A stretch of DNA of 39,267 nt, from NCBI GenBank assembly GCA_945906305.1, contig CAMDQT010000009.1, positions 65,828-105,094 on the forward strand, given 5' to 3'. A program made the translations under genes and the position numbers. The notes beneath the pieces are model-generated. The model was not told the origin of the DNA. It saw nothing but the letters and a program-made list of their open reading frames with translations, and searched no databases. Positions within the stretch are counted from its first letter, which is position 1, and every line of letters begins with the position of its first letter. The DNA is from Ferrithrix thermotolerans DSM 19514. GTDB lineage: Bacteria > Actinomycetota > Acidimicrobiia > Acidimicrobiales > CAIXPF01. Shown piece by piece: positions 32,630-39,267 of the stretch.

Positions 32630-32635
32630 TAGCGT
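32630..32635 (+). promoter_or_regulatory. -10 box for a leaderless VOC-protein mRNA
   Basis: TAGCGT, then GACACG, then ATG 32642. The spacing is exactly 6 bases. Confidence 0.55.
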
Positions 32636-32641
32636 GACACG

Positions 32642-33100
32642 ATGACGTGTTCCTGCTGTGGTGAGGACCGAGACCCTGCAACGCTGGCCACGTTGTCCGC
32701 TCCGCAGCAGGTCAGCATCTGCCGGAACTGCATCGGCTGGCTCGCCCGCCGGGCCGGTTCGGCGGACTCGACACCCATCCTGCCCGTGCGTGACCTCGAT
32801 GAGGCAGTGACGTTCTACGAACGCGCCGGGTTCGACGCCCGTCGCTACGACGGTGGCGGCTTTGCGTTCGTGACCTACCACGACGTCAGCGTGTTCGACC
32901 TCGACTGGAGCGAACAGCTCGACGTCGCCGCCAACCGGTCCGGCTGTTACCTGATCGTGGCGAAAGTGGACGAATGGCACGCCGAGCTGGCCGGAAAAGG
33001 ATTTGCGCTCAGCGAACTGAGCGACCAACCGTGGGGAATGCGCGAGTTCACCCTCACCGACCCGAGCGGTAACTACGTGAGGATCGGCCGCAACACCTGA
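32642..33100 (+). CDS. VOC (glyoxalase/bleomycin-resistance) protein with N-terminal zinc ribbon
   Basis: The 152-residue protein joins two modules. Residues 1-37 hold a four-cysteine element (Cys3, Cys6 with Cys5 nearby, then Cys27 and Cys30 in ICRNC), resembling a ClpX-type zinc finger. Residues 43-152 are a VOC domain: TPILPVRDLDEAVTFYERAG, then FVTYHDVSVFDLDW, and a closing REFTLTDPSGNYVRIGR with the typical Glu-like metal or ligand position. Bleomycin-resistance-type VOC proteins sequester toxic ligands; the role here is unknown. The ATG start is set by the leaderless promoter box. Confidence 0.85.
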   Translation: MTCSCCGEDRDPATLATLSAPQQVSICRNCIGWLARRAGSADSTPILPVRDLDEAVTFYERAGFDARRYDGGGFAFVTYHDVSVFDLDWSEQLDVAANRSGCYLIVAKVDEWHAELAGKGFALSELSDQPWGMREFTLTDPSGNYVRIGRNT

Positions 33101-33139
33101 GCCACCCGGCACCGCAGAGCGCCCGGTGCCCGCCGGGGG

Positions 33140-33388
33140 TCACGGTCGTCGACGACGACGACGAATGGCCTGGCGAACCCCGGCGGCGAACACCGCGCCC
33201 ACCACGAAGTTGGCCATGCCAACCAGCGCGGCACCGAAAGCCACACCAAGACTGCGCGCGCCGAGGACGATGAGCAAGGCCCAAAGCAGCGAAACGCCCG
33301 CCCCGATGAGCAGGCCGCGGCGAAACGACGAAGCATCGCGAACCGTACTCCCGACGACGAGTCCAACGAGGAGCAGGTTTGGGATCAC
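33140..33388 (-). CDS. Small hydrophobic membrane protein
   Basis: The 82-residue protein has about three hydrophobic stretches (residues 2-13, 26-44, 48-70) and a strongly basic tail RQAIRRRRRRP, which suggests a cytoplasmic C-terminus. I do not recognise a family. The GTG at 33386-33388 has AGAGGT 5-6 bases upstream. It is divergent from the amidohydrolase gene and convergent with the VOC gene. Confidence 0.55.
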   Translation of the reverse strand: MIPNLLLVGLVVGSTVRDASSFRRGLLIGAGVSLLWALLIVLGARSLGVAFGAALVGMANFVVGAVFAAGVRQAIRRRRRRP

Positions 33389-33418
33389 ACATCACCTCTG
33401 ACGAACGAAACTGATCGG

Positions 33419-33424
33419 TATGCT
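33419..33424 (+). promoter_or_regulatory. -10 box of the amidohydrolase gene
   Basis: TATGCT lies 34 bases before ATG 33459; AGAGGAG between them is the ribosome binding site. Confidence 0.45.
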
Positions 33425-33458
33425 ACGCGAGGTGGCCCGATCCACTAGAGGAGTCACC

Positions 33459-34652
33459 ATGGTCGAGTTATCTGTCGCGCTGTATGACGCCGACAACCAC
33501 TATTACGAGCCGGTCGACTGTTTCGTGCGACACATGGCGCCCGACCGGGCCGGTCGAGCGTTCCAGCTTGCCACCATCGACGGGGTCGAGCGGCCCGTGG
33601 TGAACGGCCGAGCGGTCAACGTGATGGCACCCGGCGGCTTCTTCGTCGGGGAGACCGCACGACCGGGCTCGCTGCGCGAGCTGATGGCGGCCATCAAGAA
33701 GGGCGGCACCCTGGCCAACGGCGGCTCGCCGCTGGTCGGGCCAATCGACCCCGCCGCCCTCAACCGTGACCGGCGCATCGAGCTGCTCGACCGTCAGGGC
33801 GTGCAGGCCACCTGGATGTTCCCCAGTACCGCGGTGACCGTCGAGCCAGCCTTCGGCGGCGACGCCGACCTGCTGTGGGACAACTTCCGGGCATTCAACC
33901 GCTGGCTGGACGAAGACTGGGGCCTCGGCGCCCAAGGCCGCATCTACAGCGCCCCGCTCATCAGCCTCTGCGATCGCAGCGCGGCGTGCGCCGAACTGGA
34001 CTGGGCTATCGAACGCGGCTGCCGGGTCATTGCCCTCAGCCCCGGCCCCGCCGCCGGGCGTTCGCCCGCCGACCCCTACTTCGATCCGTTCTGGGCTCGG
34101 ATGAACGACGCCCGGGTGGTCTGCGCCCTCCACATCGGCGATGCCGGCTACAACGCCCGCCTTTCAACGGACTGGGGCGAACGTACCGACCCCGCCGCCT
34201 ACGAACAGTCAGCGTTCCAGTGGACCCATCACATGGGCGACCGACCGGTCATGGAAACCATCTCGGCCTTGATCTACGGCAACGTCTTCGGCCGTTTCCC
34301 CCACGTGCGCGTGGCCTCCGTCGAGAACGGCTCGCTCTTCGTGGATTACCTCTTGCGCCTCATGGACAAGATGGTGGGCATGGCCCGCGGCGCAACGTGG
34401 CCCGGTGGGAGACTGTCGGACAAGCCGAGCGCGATCTTCCGCCACCACGTCTACGTGGCACCCTTCCACGAGGAGGACATCCGGTCCCTGGCGGAGCTGA
34501 TCGGCCCGGAGCGGGTGCTTTTCGGCTCGGACTGGCCTCACCCCGAAGGCCTCGCCGAACCGGCCGACTTCATCGACGGGCTGGGGGCCATGAGCGAGGG
34601 CGACAAGGACCTCATCATGGGGACCAACTTGGCGTCGCTGCTCGCCAACTGA
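33459..34652 (+). CDS. Amidohydrolase 2 family metal-dependent hydrolase
   Basis: The 397-residue TIM-barrel hydrolase has the N-terminal metal motif YDADNHYYEP (Asp12, His14, Glu17) and the C-terminal FGSDWPHPEG with the conserved Asp. This group includes decarboxylases and hydrolases of aromatic or ring-cleavage products. Actinobacteria often carry such proteins in catabolic clusters. ATG 33459 follows AGAGGAG at 5-6 bases. It precedes an enoyl-CoA hydratase gene by 54 bases, which has its own leaderless promoter. Confidence 0.88.
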   Translation: MVELSVALYDADNHYYEPVDCFVRHMAPDRAGRAFQLATIDGVERPVVNGRAVNVMAPGGFFVGETARPGSLRELMAAIKKGGTLANGGSPLVGPIDPAALNRDRRIELLDRQGVQATWMFPSTAVTVEPAFGGDADLLWDNFRAFNRWLDEDWGLGAQGRIYSAPLISLCDRSAACAELDWAIERGCRVIALSPGPAAGRSPADPYFDPFWARMNDARVVCALHIGDAGYNARLSTDWGERTDPAAYEQSAFQWTHHMGDRPVMETISALIYGNVFGRFPHVRVASVENGSLFVDYLLRLMDKMVGMARGATWPGGRLSDKPSAIFRHHVYVAPFHEEDIRSLAELIGPERVLFGSDWPHPEGLAEPADFIDGLGAMSEGDKDLIMGTNLASLLAN

Positions 34653-34694
34653 TAACCCCCTGGTCGGTCAGCCACGGTGCGGACATCGTGCTGG

Positions 34695-34700
34695 TACGGT
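34695..34700 (+). promoter_or_regulatory. -10 box for a leaderless enoyl-CoA hydratase mRNA
   Basis: TACGGT, then CCACGG, then GTG 34707. The spacing is exactly 6 bases. Confidence 0.55.
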
Positions 34701-34706
34701 CCACGG

Positions 34707-35540
34707 GTGCAGCTCAAAGCGACCAAGTACGCGCTCGACAACCAGATCGCCACCATCACGCTGTCGCGTCCGCAGCGCATGAACGCCTGGACCGGGCGCA
34801 TGCACACCGAGTATCGGTGGCTGCTCGAACAGGCCGAGAAGGACCCCGAGGTGCGCGTCATCGTGGTGACCGGCGAGGGACGGGCGTTCTGCGCCGGAGC
34901 GGACAGCGGCGCGCTCGAGGGCCACGCCGCCAAAGGGGAATACGACTCCGGGATACGCGAGAAGCTGGCCCGGCCCGGTTGGGGGGTGCGGCCCGAGTTC
35001 GACCACCCCTACGCCTTCCACTTCGGGCTGACCAAACCGACGATCGGTGCCCTCAACGGCGCCGCGGCGGGCATCGGTCTGGTGTTGGCCTGTTTTCTCG
35101 ACATCCGTTTCGCCGCCCGAGGAGCGAAGTTCACCACCGCCCATGGCCGGCTGAACCTGCCCGCGGAGGCGGGCCTGTCGTGGCTGCTGCCGCGCATTGT
35201 CGGGCTGGGCCGCGCCAACGAGCTGCTGTACACGAGCCGCCCCTTCTTCGCCGAGGAAGCCGAACGGATCGGCCTGGTCAACGCGCTGTGCGAGCCCGAG
35301 GAGTTGCTCGCTCACACCTACCGCTTCGCCGGCGAGTTGCTCACCAACGTGTCACCGCGGTCGCTGCAGGAAACCAAGCGGCAGATCTATACCGACCAGC
35401 ACCGTGACATCGGCTCGGCCGTGCGCGATGCCGACCAATTGGTGCTGGACATGGTCAAGGAACCCGCCTTCAGCGAAGGGGTAGCGGCGCTGGTGCAACG
35501 ACGGACCCCGAACTGGCCTCGAGCCGCCAAGCAACGCTAG
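34707..35540 (+). CDS. Enoyl-CoA hydratase/isomerase family protein
   Basis: The 277-residue crotonase has oxyanion-hole segments GRAFCAGADSGAL and LNGAAAGIGLVLACFLDIRF and a LPAEAGLSWLLPRIVG segment typical of a common actinobacterial enoyl-CoA hydratase group; Glu residues in PAEAG and ANELL are near the active-site positions. It likely hydrates a 2-enoyl-CoA in beta-oxidation. The GTG start is fixed by the leaderless -10 box. The carbonic anhydrase gene follows after 11 bases. Confidence 0.9.
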   Translation: MQLKATKYALDNQIATITLSRPQRMNAWTGRMHTEYRWLLEQAEKDPEVRVIVVTGEGRAFCAGADSGALEGHAAKGEYDSGIREKLARPGWGVRPEFDHPYAFHFGLTKPTIGALNGAAAGIGLVLACFLDIRFAARGAKFTTAHGRLNLPAEAGLSWLLPRIVGLGRANELLYTSRPFFAEEAERIGLVNALCEPEELLAHTYRFAGELLTNVSPRSLQETKRQIYTDQHRDIGSAVRDADQLVLDMVKEPAFSEGVAALVQRRTPNWPRAAKQR

Positions 35541-35551
35541 AACTGCCCGCC

Positions 35552-36364
35552 ATGACTAAGAGGACCCATCGGATTGCGGCGCTTGTGACACTGCTTGGCG
35601 TGTTGGCGTCCTGCTCGGACGAAGCCGCCACCGGCCACTGGGCGGACCAGCACGAATCTGTGCACCGCGAGGCCTACGCGGCGCACTTCACCTACTCCGG
35701 AGCAGCCGGACCCGACCATTGGGGCCAGCTCTCCCCGTCGTACTCGACGTGTTCGGAAGGCAGGGAGCAGTCGCCCATCGACCTGACGGGGGCCAGGCCG
35801 GTCGAGCTCGAGGACATCAAGTTCGCCTACCGGCCTTCGACGGCGGCGATCATCGACCACGGGCATACGGTCCAGGTCAATCTCCAAGATGCGGGAACGA
35901 TCACGGTCGGCGGCGACCAGTACCGCGCGGTGGAGTTCCATTTCCACGGACCGAGCGAGCACGTCAAAGACGGAATCTCCTACCCCCTCGAGGTGCACCT
36001 CGAGCATCGGAATGCCGCCGGTCGTCTCGCCATTATTGGCGTCTTCATCGAGGTGGGTGCCCCCAACGCGGCACTCGACCCGATGCTGCAGCAGATGCCC
36101 GAAACTGAGGACAGCCACGCCGACCTCACCGAGGCGTTCAACCTCGAGGCGTTGCTGCCCTCGACGCGGGCGACGTACCGCTACTCAGGGTCGCTGACCA
36201 AACCGCCGTGCCCTGAGATGGTGTCGTGGTTCGTGATGGCCACCCCCATCACCATGAGCGCGGCGCAGATCGCTACGTTGACCGCGGCGTTCCCCGAGCC
36301 CAACAACCGTCCCCTACAGCCGCTCAACGACCGCCGGCTTACGCTCGATTCCAACGCCGGCTGA
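35552..36364 (+). CDS. Alpha-type carbonic anhydrase, predicted lipoprotein
   Basis: The 270-residue protein interconverts CO2 and bicarbonate. It has a signal peptide ending in a lipobox, LASC, with Cys21 the lipidation site, so it should be anchored outside the cytoplasmic membrane. The zinc ligands of the alpha class are His130 and His132 in EFHFHGPSEH and His149 in EVHLEHR. DHWGQL near residue 55 and EGREQSPIDL near 69-78 are further alpha-class marks, as is SLTKPPCPEMVSWFV. ATG 35552 lies 11 bases after the enoyl-CoA hydratase stop with no strong ribosome binding site, so co-transcription is likely. It ends 12 bases before a convergent membrane-protein gene. Confidence 0.95.
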   Translation: MTKRTHRIAALVTLLGVLASCSDEAATGHWADQHESVHREAYAAHFTYSGAAGPDHWGQLSPSYSTCSEGREQSPIDLTGARPVELEDIKFAYRPSTAAIIDHGHTVQVNLQDAGTITVGGDQYRAVEFHFHGPSEHVKDGISYPLEVHLEHRNAAGRLAIIGVFIEVGAPNAALDPMLQQMPETEDSHADLTEAFNLEALLPSTRATYRYSGSLTKPPCPEMVSWFVMATPITMSAAQIATLTAAFPEPNNRPLQPLNDRRLTLDSNAG

Positions 36365-36376
36365 TCGAGGCCCAGC

Positions 36377-37717
36377 TCAGCTGAAGGCGAACGCCGGTGG
36401 CACGATGAGTACCACCGTGGCAGCCCAGGCGGGGAAGGCGGGCAGGTAGCCCATCTGCCACCGCACCAGTCGCTCGAAGCCGTCGCGCTGCGTGATGAAC
36501 CGTATGAACAGCCACGCGGTGACGGCGAGGTTGACGAGGAGCACCAGGTTGAGGCCCAGGGCGGCAACCCGGTTGGGGGTCAAGCCCAGGTCACCGATTC
36601 GCGCCGCCATTGACGCGAGCACCATGGCGTCGAGCAACAAAGCACCCACGACGGCGACGAACCCGATGCGGTCCATCGCTCCCGGCGGACGTGAGGGATC
36701 TCGGGCGGACATGGCGTAGAGGACCAGGCCGAGCACCACAACCATGAGGGCATCGAACACACCGAGCAGTTCGCGGTCGAAACCTTGGCCCAGCCCGGTC
36801 ACCGCGTAGATGATCGACACGCCGCTGAGCATCACCGCGAACAGCGGGGTGAACAGCATCGTGAGCACCGGGGCCATGTTCTGGGTGACCTGCTGTTTGG
36901 ACTCCACCAGCCAGGCCACCACAATGACCGCGCCCGCCGCCCCGGCGGGCAACACCCACTCGGCCACGCGATCGGGATCGATTCCGGCGGGACCGAGGGC
37001 GGATGCGGTCAGTCCGGTCAAGATGCCGCCGCCGAACGCTATGAGCACGTAGTAGATGCACCATTCGCCGGTGAAGCGCACGAAGTCCATACGCCGTTGG
37101 TAGCCGCGCACGTTGGCGCCCATGTACGGGTGCGCCACGACGAACCACATGACCACCGGCAAATGGGCCACCGCGAGGATTTCGGTCGCCCCACCGTGGT
37201 GGAAGGGGTAGGTGTTGATGACCACGGCGGCGCCAACCAGCGCGCCGAGGGGGACCATTAGCTGGCGCCAACCGAGGCGGCGTTGACGGGCGAACCAGCC
37301 GGCCAGAAACGGGAACAGGAGCAAGCTGGCATTGTGCAGCAGCCAAACGGGTTCCTCGCCGGGGCGCACGGTGATAAGGCGGCCAGCTTGGACCGCCACC
37401 GCCGCGGCGGCGGCGAACACCAACACCTCGCGCCACAAGGTGGCCGCGCCGGACTGGGCCTCGCCCACCGAGCCCGCGGGCGGGCTGCACAGCCGCCCGG
37501 CGTGCTCGCGGGCGAACTGCTGAGACAACGGATGGGCACTGCCGAGCCGCTTCACGCCAATGAGGAACGCCTCGTCCTCGTGCAGCCCAGCCGCCTGCAA
37601 CCCGGCGATCTGCGCCCGAAGCTGCGCCTCCAACTGGCCTTCGTCGCCACCGTGCACTGCCCCGACGGGAGCGACGAAGCGACGCCACCGGGCGATCTCT
37701 AGCTCCAAGGACTCCAT
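36377..37717 (-). CDS. Membrane protein with permease-prefix-type N-terminal domain
   Basis: The 446-residue protein has two parts. Residues 1-75 (LELEIARWRRFV, LRAQIAGLQAAGLHEDEAFL and GVKRLGSAHPLSQQFAREH) match the soluble 'permease prefix domain 1'. The rest holds about ten hydrophobic segments and resembles DUF4153-like membrane proteins. Genes of this kind often sit beside a PadR-type regulator, but none is visible here. ATG 37715-37717 (MESLEL) is chosen because AAGGTG lies about 5 bases upstream; a GTG at 37748-37750 would add 11 residues. Function unknown. Confidence 0.8.
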   Translation of the reverse strand: MESLELEIARWRRFVAPVGAVHGGDEGQLEAQLRAQIAGLQAAGLHEDEAFLIGVKRLGSAHPLSQQFAREHAGRLCSPPAGSVGEAQSGAATLWREVLVFAAAAAVAVQAGRLITVRPGEEPVWLLHNASLLLFPFLAGWFARQRRLGWRQLMVPLGALVGAAVVINTYPFHHGGATEILAVAHLPVVMWFVVAHPYMGANVRGYQRRMDFVRFTGEWCIYYVLIAFGGGILTGLTASALGPAGIDPDRVAEWVLPAGAAGAVIVVAWLVESKQQVTQNMAPVLTMLFTPLFAVMLSGVSIIYAVTGLGQGFDRELLGVFDALMVVVLGLVLYAMSARDPSRPPGAMDRIGFVAVVGALLLDAMVLASMAARIGDLGLTPNRVAALGLNLVLLVNLAVTAWLFIRFITQRDGFERLVRWQMGYLPAFPAWAATVVLIVPPAFAFS

Positions 37718-37834
37718 CCGTTCACCTTCGCCCCACGATGGGACGGACACGACGTGGCCGCCCCACCCAAAGCTTCGGCGAAGTTACCCGATTGCCTCTC
37801 CCCTATCCGGCCCGGCCGAAACGGACCGGGGTCG
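37718..37834. other. Intergenic region downstream of the truncated hsdR
   Basis: A gap of 117 bases between two minus-strand genes. No clear promoter, hairpin or small gene was seen. Confidence 0.35.
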
Positions 37835-39139
37835 TCAGGAGTTGGTCCACCGGCTGGCGATGAACTTCTCGACCTCGGCGTCGTCGTCGATGGCGCGGGT
37901 GCCGTTGTTCATGCGGACATAGAACATCTGCTGCTTCTGGTGAAGGCCCTGCTTGTCGACGATCGTGACTGTGGCGCGGGCGGGGTGGCCGCTCGGCTTG
38001 ACGTGCACGCGGCACAGGTCGCGTCCGTCGACCGTGTGGATGTGGGTCGTCACGTTCGTGGCGGCGGCGGCGCCGACGGAGTTCAGGACAGCTTGGGTCA
38101 ACGCGAGTTGGAACAGGTCGGCGTCGTCCTTGCCGTCGCGACGAAGCGTCAGGTAGTCGCTTTCCAAGCCGAGTACCGAACCGTCGTCGGCTACACCCAC
38201 GAGCAGCGTGCCGCCCTCGCGGCTGTTGAGGAACGCGGCGATCGTCTTGAGCGAAGCCGTCTCGATCGCCTTGGACACCGCCGCCTGCGCGAGGTCCCAC
38301 CGCAACGTCGACTTGTACTCGAGGTGGGCGTCCTCCCCGCGGCCGAGCAGTTCACCAATGGGGCAGTGCTCTTGGTGGGCGACCTTGGCTTGCCCGTAGA
38401 TGAGCGGGAGGTACGCGGCGATCACGTCGGCGCGCAGTTCGGCGTTGTCGAGCACGCGGTAGGTGAGGTCCTGCGCGTCGTTGAGACGCTGCACGACCGC
38501 GTCGTCGAAACGTTGCTCGAACGCGATGCGGAAGTTGTCGACCGTGTTCGCGGCCGCCTGCTGCTGCAACGTCACGTCGGCCACGAGCGACGCAGCTATC
38601 CCCTCGAAGTGCAGACAATCGGCCTCGTCAAGTTTCAGGCCATAGCGCTCATTGAGCGTGGAGATGATCTGCGACAGGGCTTCTTCAGCCGGCTCCACAC
38701 GTCGACCGGTGCCGTCGAACACCGTGCGCACTTCGCCCGTGTCGCTGGTGAGCGCGACGGAGCCTTCGAAGGTCATCTCGTGGCGCAGGTGGGTCAGCTC
38801 GATCTCGGTGCCGAGGTCGAGGCGAGAACCGGCGTCGCGGCGAATGAACGAGCCGAGCGCCCGGCAGAACACGTAGTCGCGTTCGAGCTTGGTGTCGCCG
38901 AAGCTGACGAGTTGCGCCAGGAACGCGTAGGTGCGCACGAAGTGCTCGAGCGCATCCCGGAACAGCCCCTGGTCGTCCTCGTCGAGCGCGTAGAACCGGT
39001 CGACGGCCGGCTGGAGCGCGGCGTGGATGCGGGCGTGGTCCTTGGCGGAGCTCATCGTCAACAACAGACCGGTGACCCGTTCGATCTCGTCGACCAACAG
39101 CACACCGAACGGGTCGAGGGCGCTTCGGGTGTCGTAGAG
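37835..39139 (-). pseudogene. hsdR: Type I restriction endonuclease subunit R, 3' part, cut by an IS element
   Basis: About 434 codons of the C-terminal part remain. The frame continues up to the IS end as LYDTRSALDPFGVLLVDEIE, typical of the helical C-terminal region of HsdR, with FVRTYAFLAQLVSFGD and LERDYVFCRALG after it. The last 190 residues form an AlbA_2 (Schlafen-like AAA_4) domain: GEDAHLEYKSTLRWDL, KTIAAFLNSREGGTLLVGV, DDGSVLGLESDYLTL. The nuclease and helicase motor domains are absent, replaced by the IS end, so the fragment cannot be a working HsdR. The ATG at 39054-39056 (MSSAKDH) or an earlier GTG could give an AlbA_2-containing stub, but no promoter is evident. The upstream half may survive on the other side of the IS. 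Confidence 0.8.
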
Positions 39140-39267
39140 GGGACTGTCTCATTAACGGTGTAACTGGTTCTGCTGTTTGAGTGAACTCGGTTACTTCGTG
39201 GTGGTGAGTATACGCCCTGGGAAGGCGATGGTAAAGGCATTCAATGCTGGCTTCCATCGGTTCATCC
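39140..39267 (-). mobile_element. IS256-family insertion sequence, one end only
   Basis: Reading the minus strand, the element ends in TACACCGTTAATGAGACAGT then CCC (about 39140-39162), a terminal repeat of the IS256 type. The transposase C-terminus lies just inside. The other end and the target duplication lie outside the window. The boundary is at 39139-39142, within a run of four G. Confidence 0.75.
39191..39267 (-). CDS. IS256-family (mutator-type) transposase, C-terminal fragment
   Basis: About 25 codons lie inside the window, ending at TAA (complement of 39191-39193). The residues RWKPALNAFTIAFPGRI match the conserved C-terminal tail of IS256-family DDE transposases (W-K-x-A-L-N-x-F-x-I-x-F). 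The catalytic part is beyond the window edge, so activity cannot be judged. Confidence 0.85.
   Translation of the reverse strand, partial: MNRWKPALNAFTIAFPGRILTTTK

Noticed and set aside
1-39267. tRNA, rRNA or CRISPR arrays, including a tRNA-Sec gene
   Set aside because: No cloverleaf-like sequence, rRNA segment or regularly spaced repeats were recognised by eye; a tRNAscan or Infernal run would settle it.

Overview
The window is a GC-rich, densely coding stretch (no gap between genes exceeds about 300 bases) from an actinobacterium. Pointers are the actinobacterial-type PTH2-domain protein, two predicted F420-linked enzyme families (a luciferase-like oxidoreductase and a Ddn-like protein), many GTG starts, and at least eight genes whose start codon lies exactly 6 bases after a TAnnnT -10 box, the arrangement of leaderless actinobacterial mRNAs. 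An Acidimicrobiia-type organism is my best guess, but this is inference from gene content only.

Layout. Positions 1-4576: a partial nitroreductase, a Tat-exported sulfatase, a PTH2-like protein and a serine beta-lactamase-fold hydrolase. 4589-7135: a cytochrome P450 divergent from an acyl-CoA dehydrogenase-like flavoenzyme. 7201-9222: a long RelA/SpoT alarmone enzyme. 9304-11462: CMD-family protein, F420-type oxidoreductase and quinone-reductase-like MDR enzyme. 11463-12184: a universal-stress-like gene behind a CRP/FNR-type operator. 12212-20602: an orphan molybdenum hydroxylase large subunit, an acetyl-CoA hydrolase/transferase, a cupin, an S51-like peptidase, a metallo-beta-lactamase and two divergent class III CoA-transferases. 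20699-25970: a Baeyer-Villiger-type monooxygenase, a paired acyl-CoA dehydrogenase operon and a hotdog thioesterase. 26051-28607: a TauD-like dioxygenase, an MBL hydrolase and a Ddn-like protein. 33459-36364: an amidohydrolase, an enoyl-CoA hydratase and a periplasmic alpha-carbonic anhydrase. Together this looks like oxidative and CoA-dependent catabolism of hydrophobic substrates (ring or side-chain oxygenation, CoA activation or transfer, beta-oxidation, thioester hydrolysis), arranged as many short, often divergent units rather than one operon.

The most notable content is at 28655-31866. Two genes are each split by a single in-frame TGA, and in both the reading frame, the family similarity and a redox motif continue across it. 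The first is a GrdB-like (glycine/betaine/sarcosine reductase selenoprotein B family) protein whose TGA falls in a U-P-L-C-T motif. The second is an AhpD-like protein whose TGA creates C-F-Y-U-x-x-x-H. Each TGA is followed, 21 and 24 bases later, by a hairpin whose apical loop begins with GG, as in bacterial SECIS elements. I interpret both as selenoproteins that ordinary annotation would split or truncate. No Sec machinery (selA, selB, selC, selD) is visible in the window.

The right end is accessory DNA. The 3' part of a type I restriction hsdR gene with a C-terminal AlbA_2-type domain is cut at about 39140 by an IS256-family element, of which only one end and the C-terminus of the transposase are inside the window.
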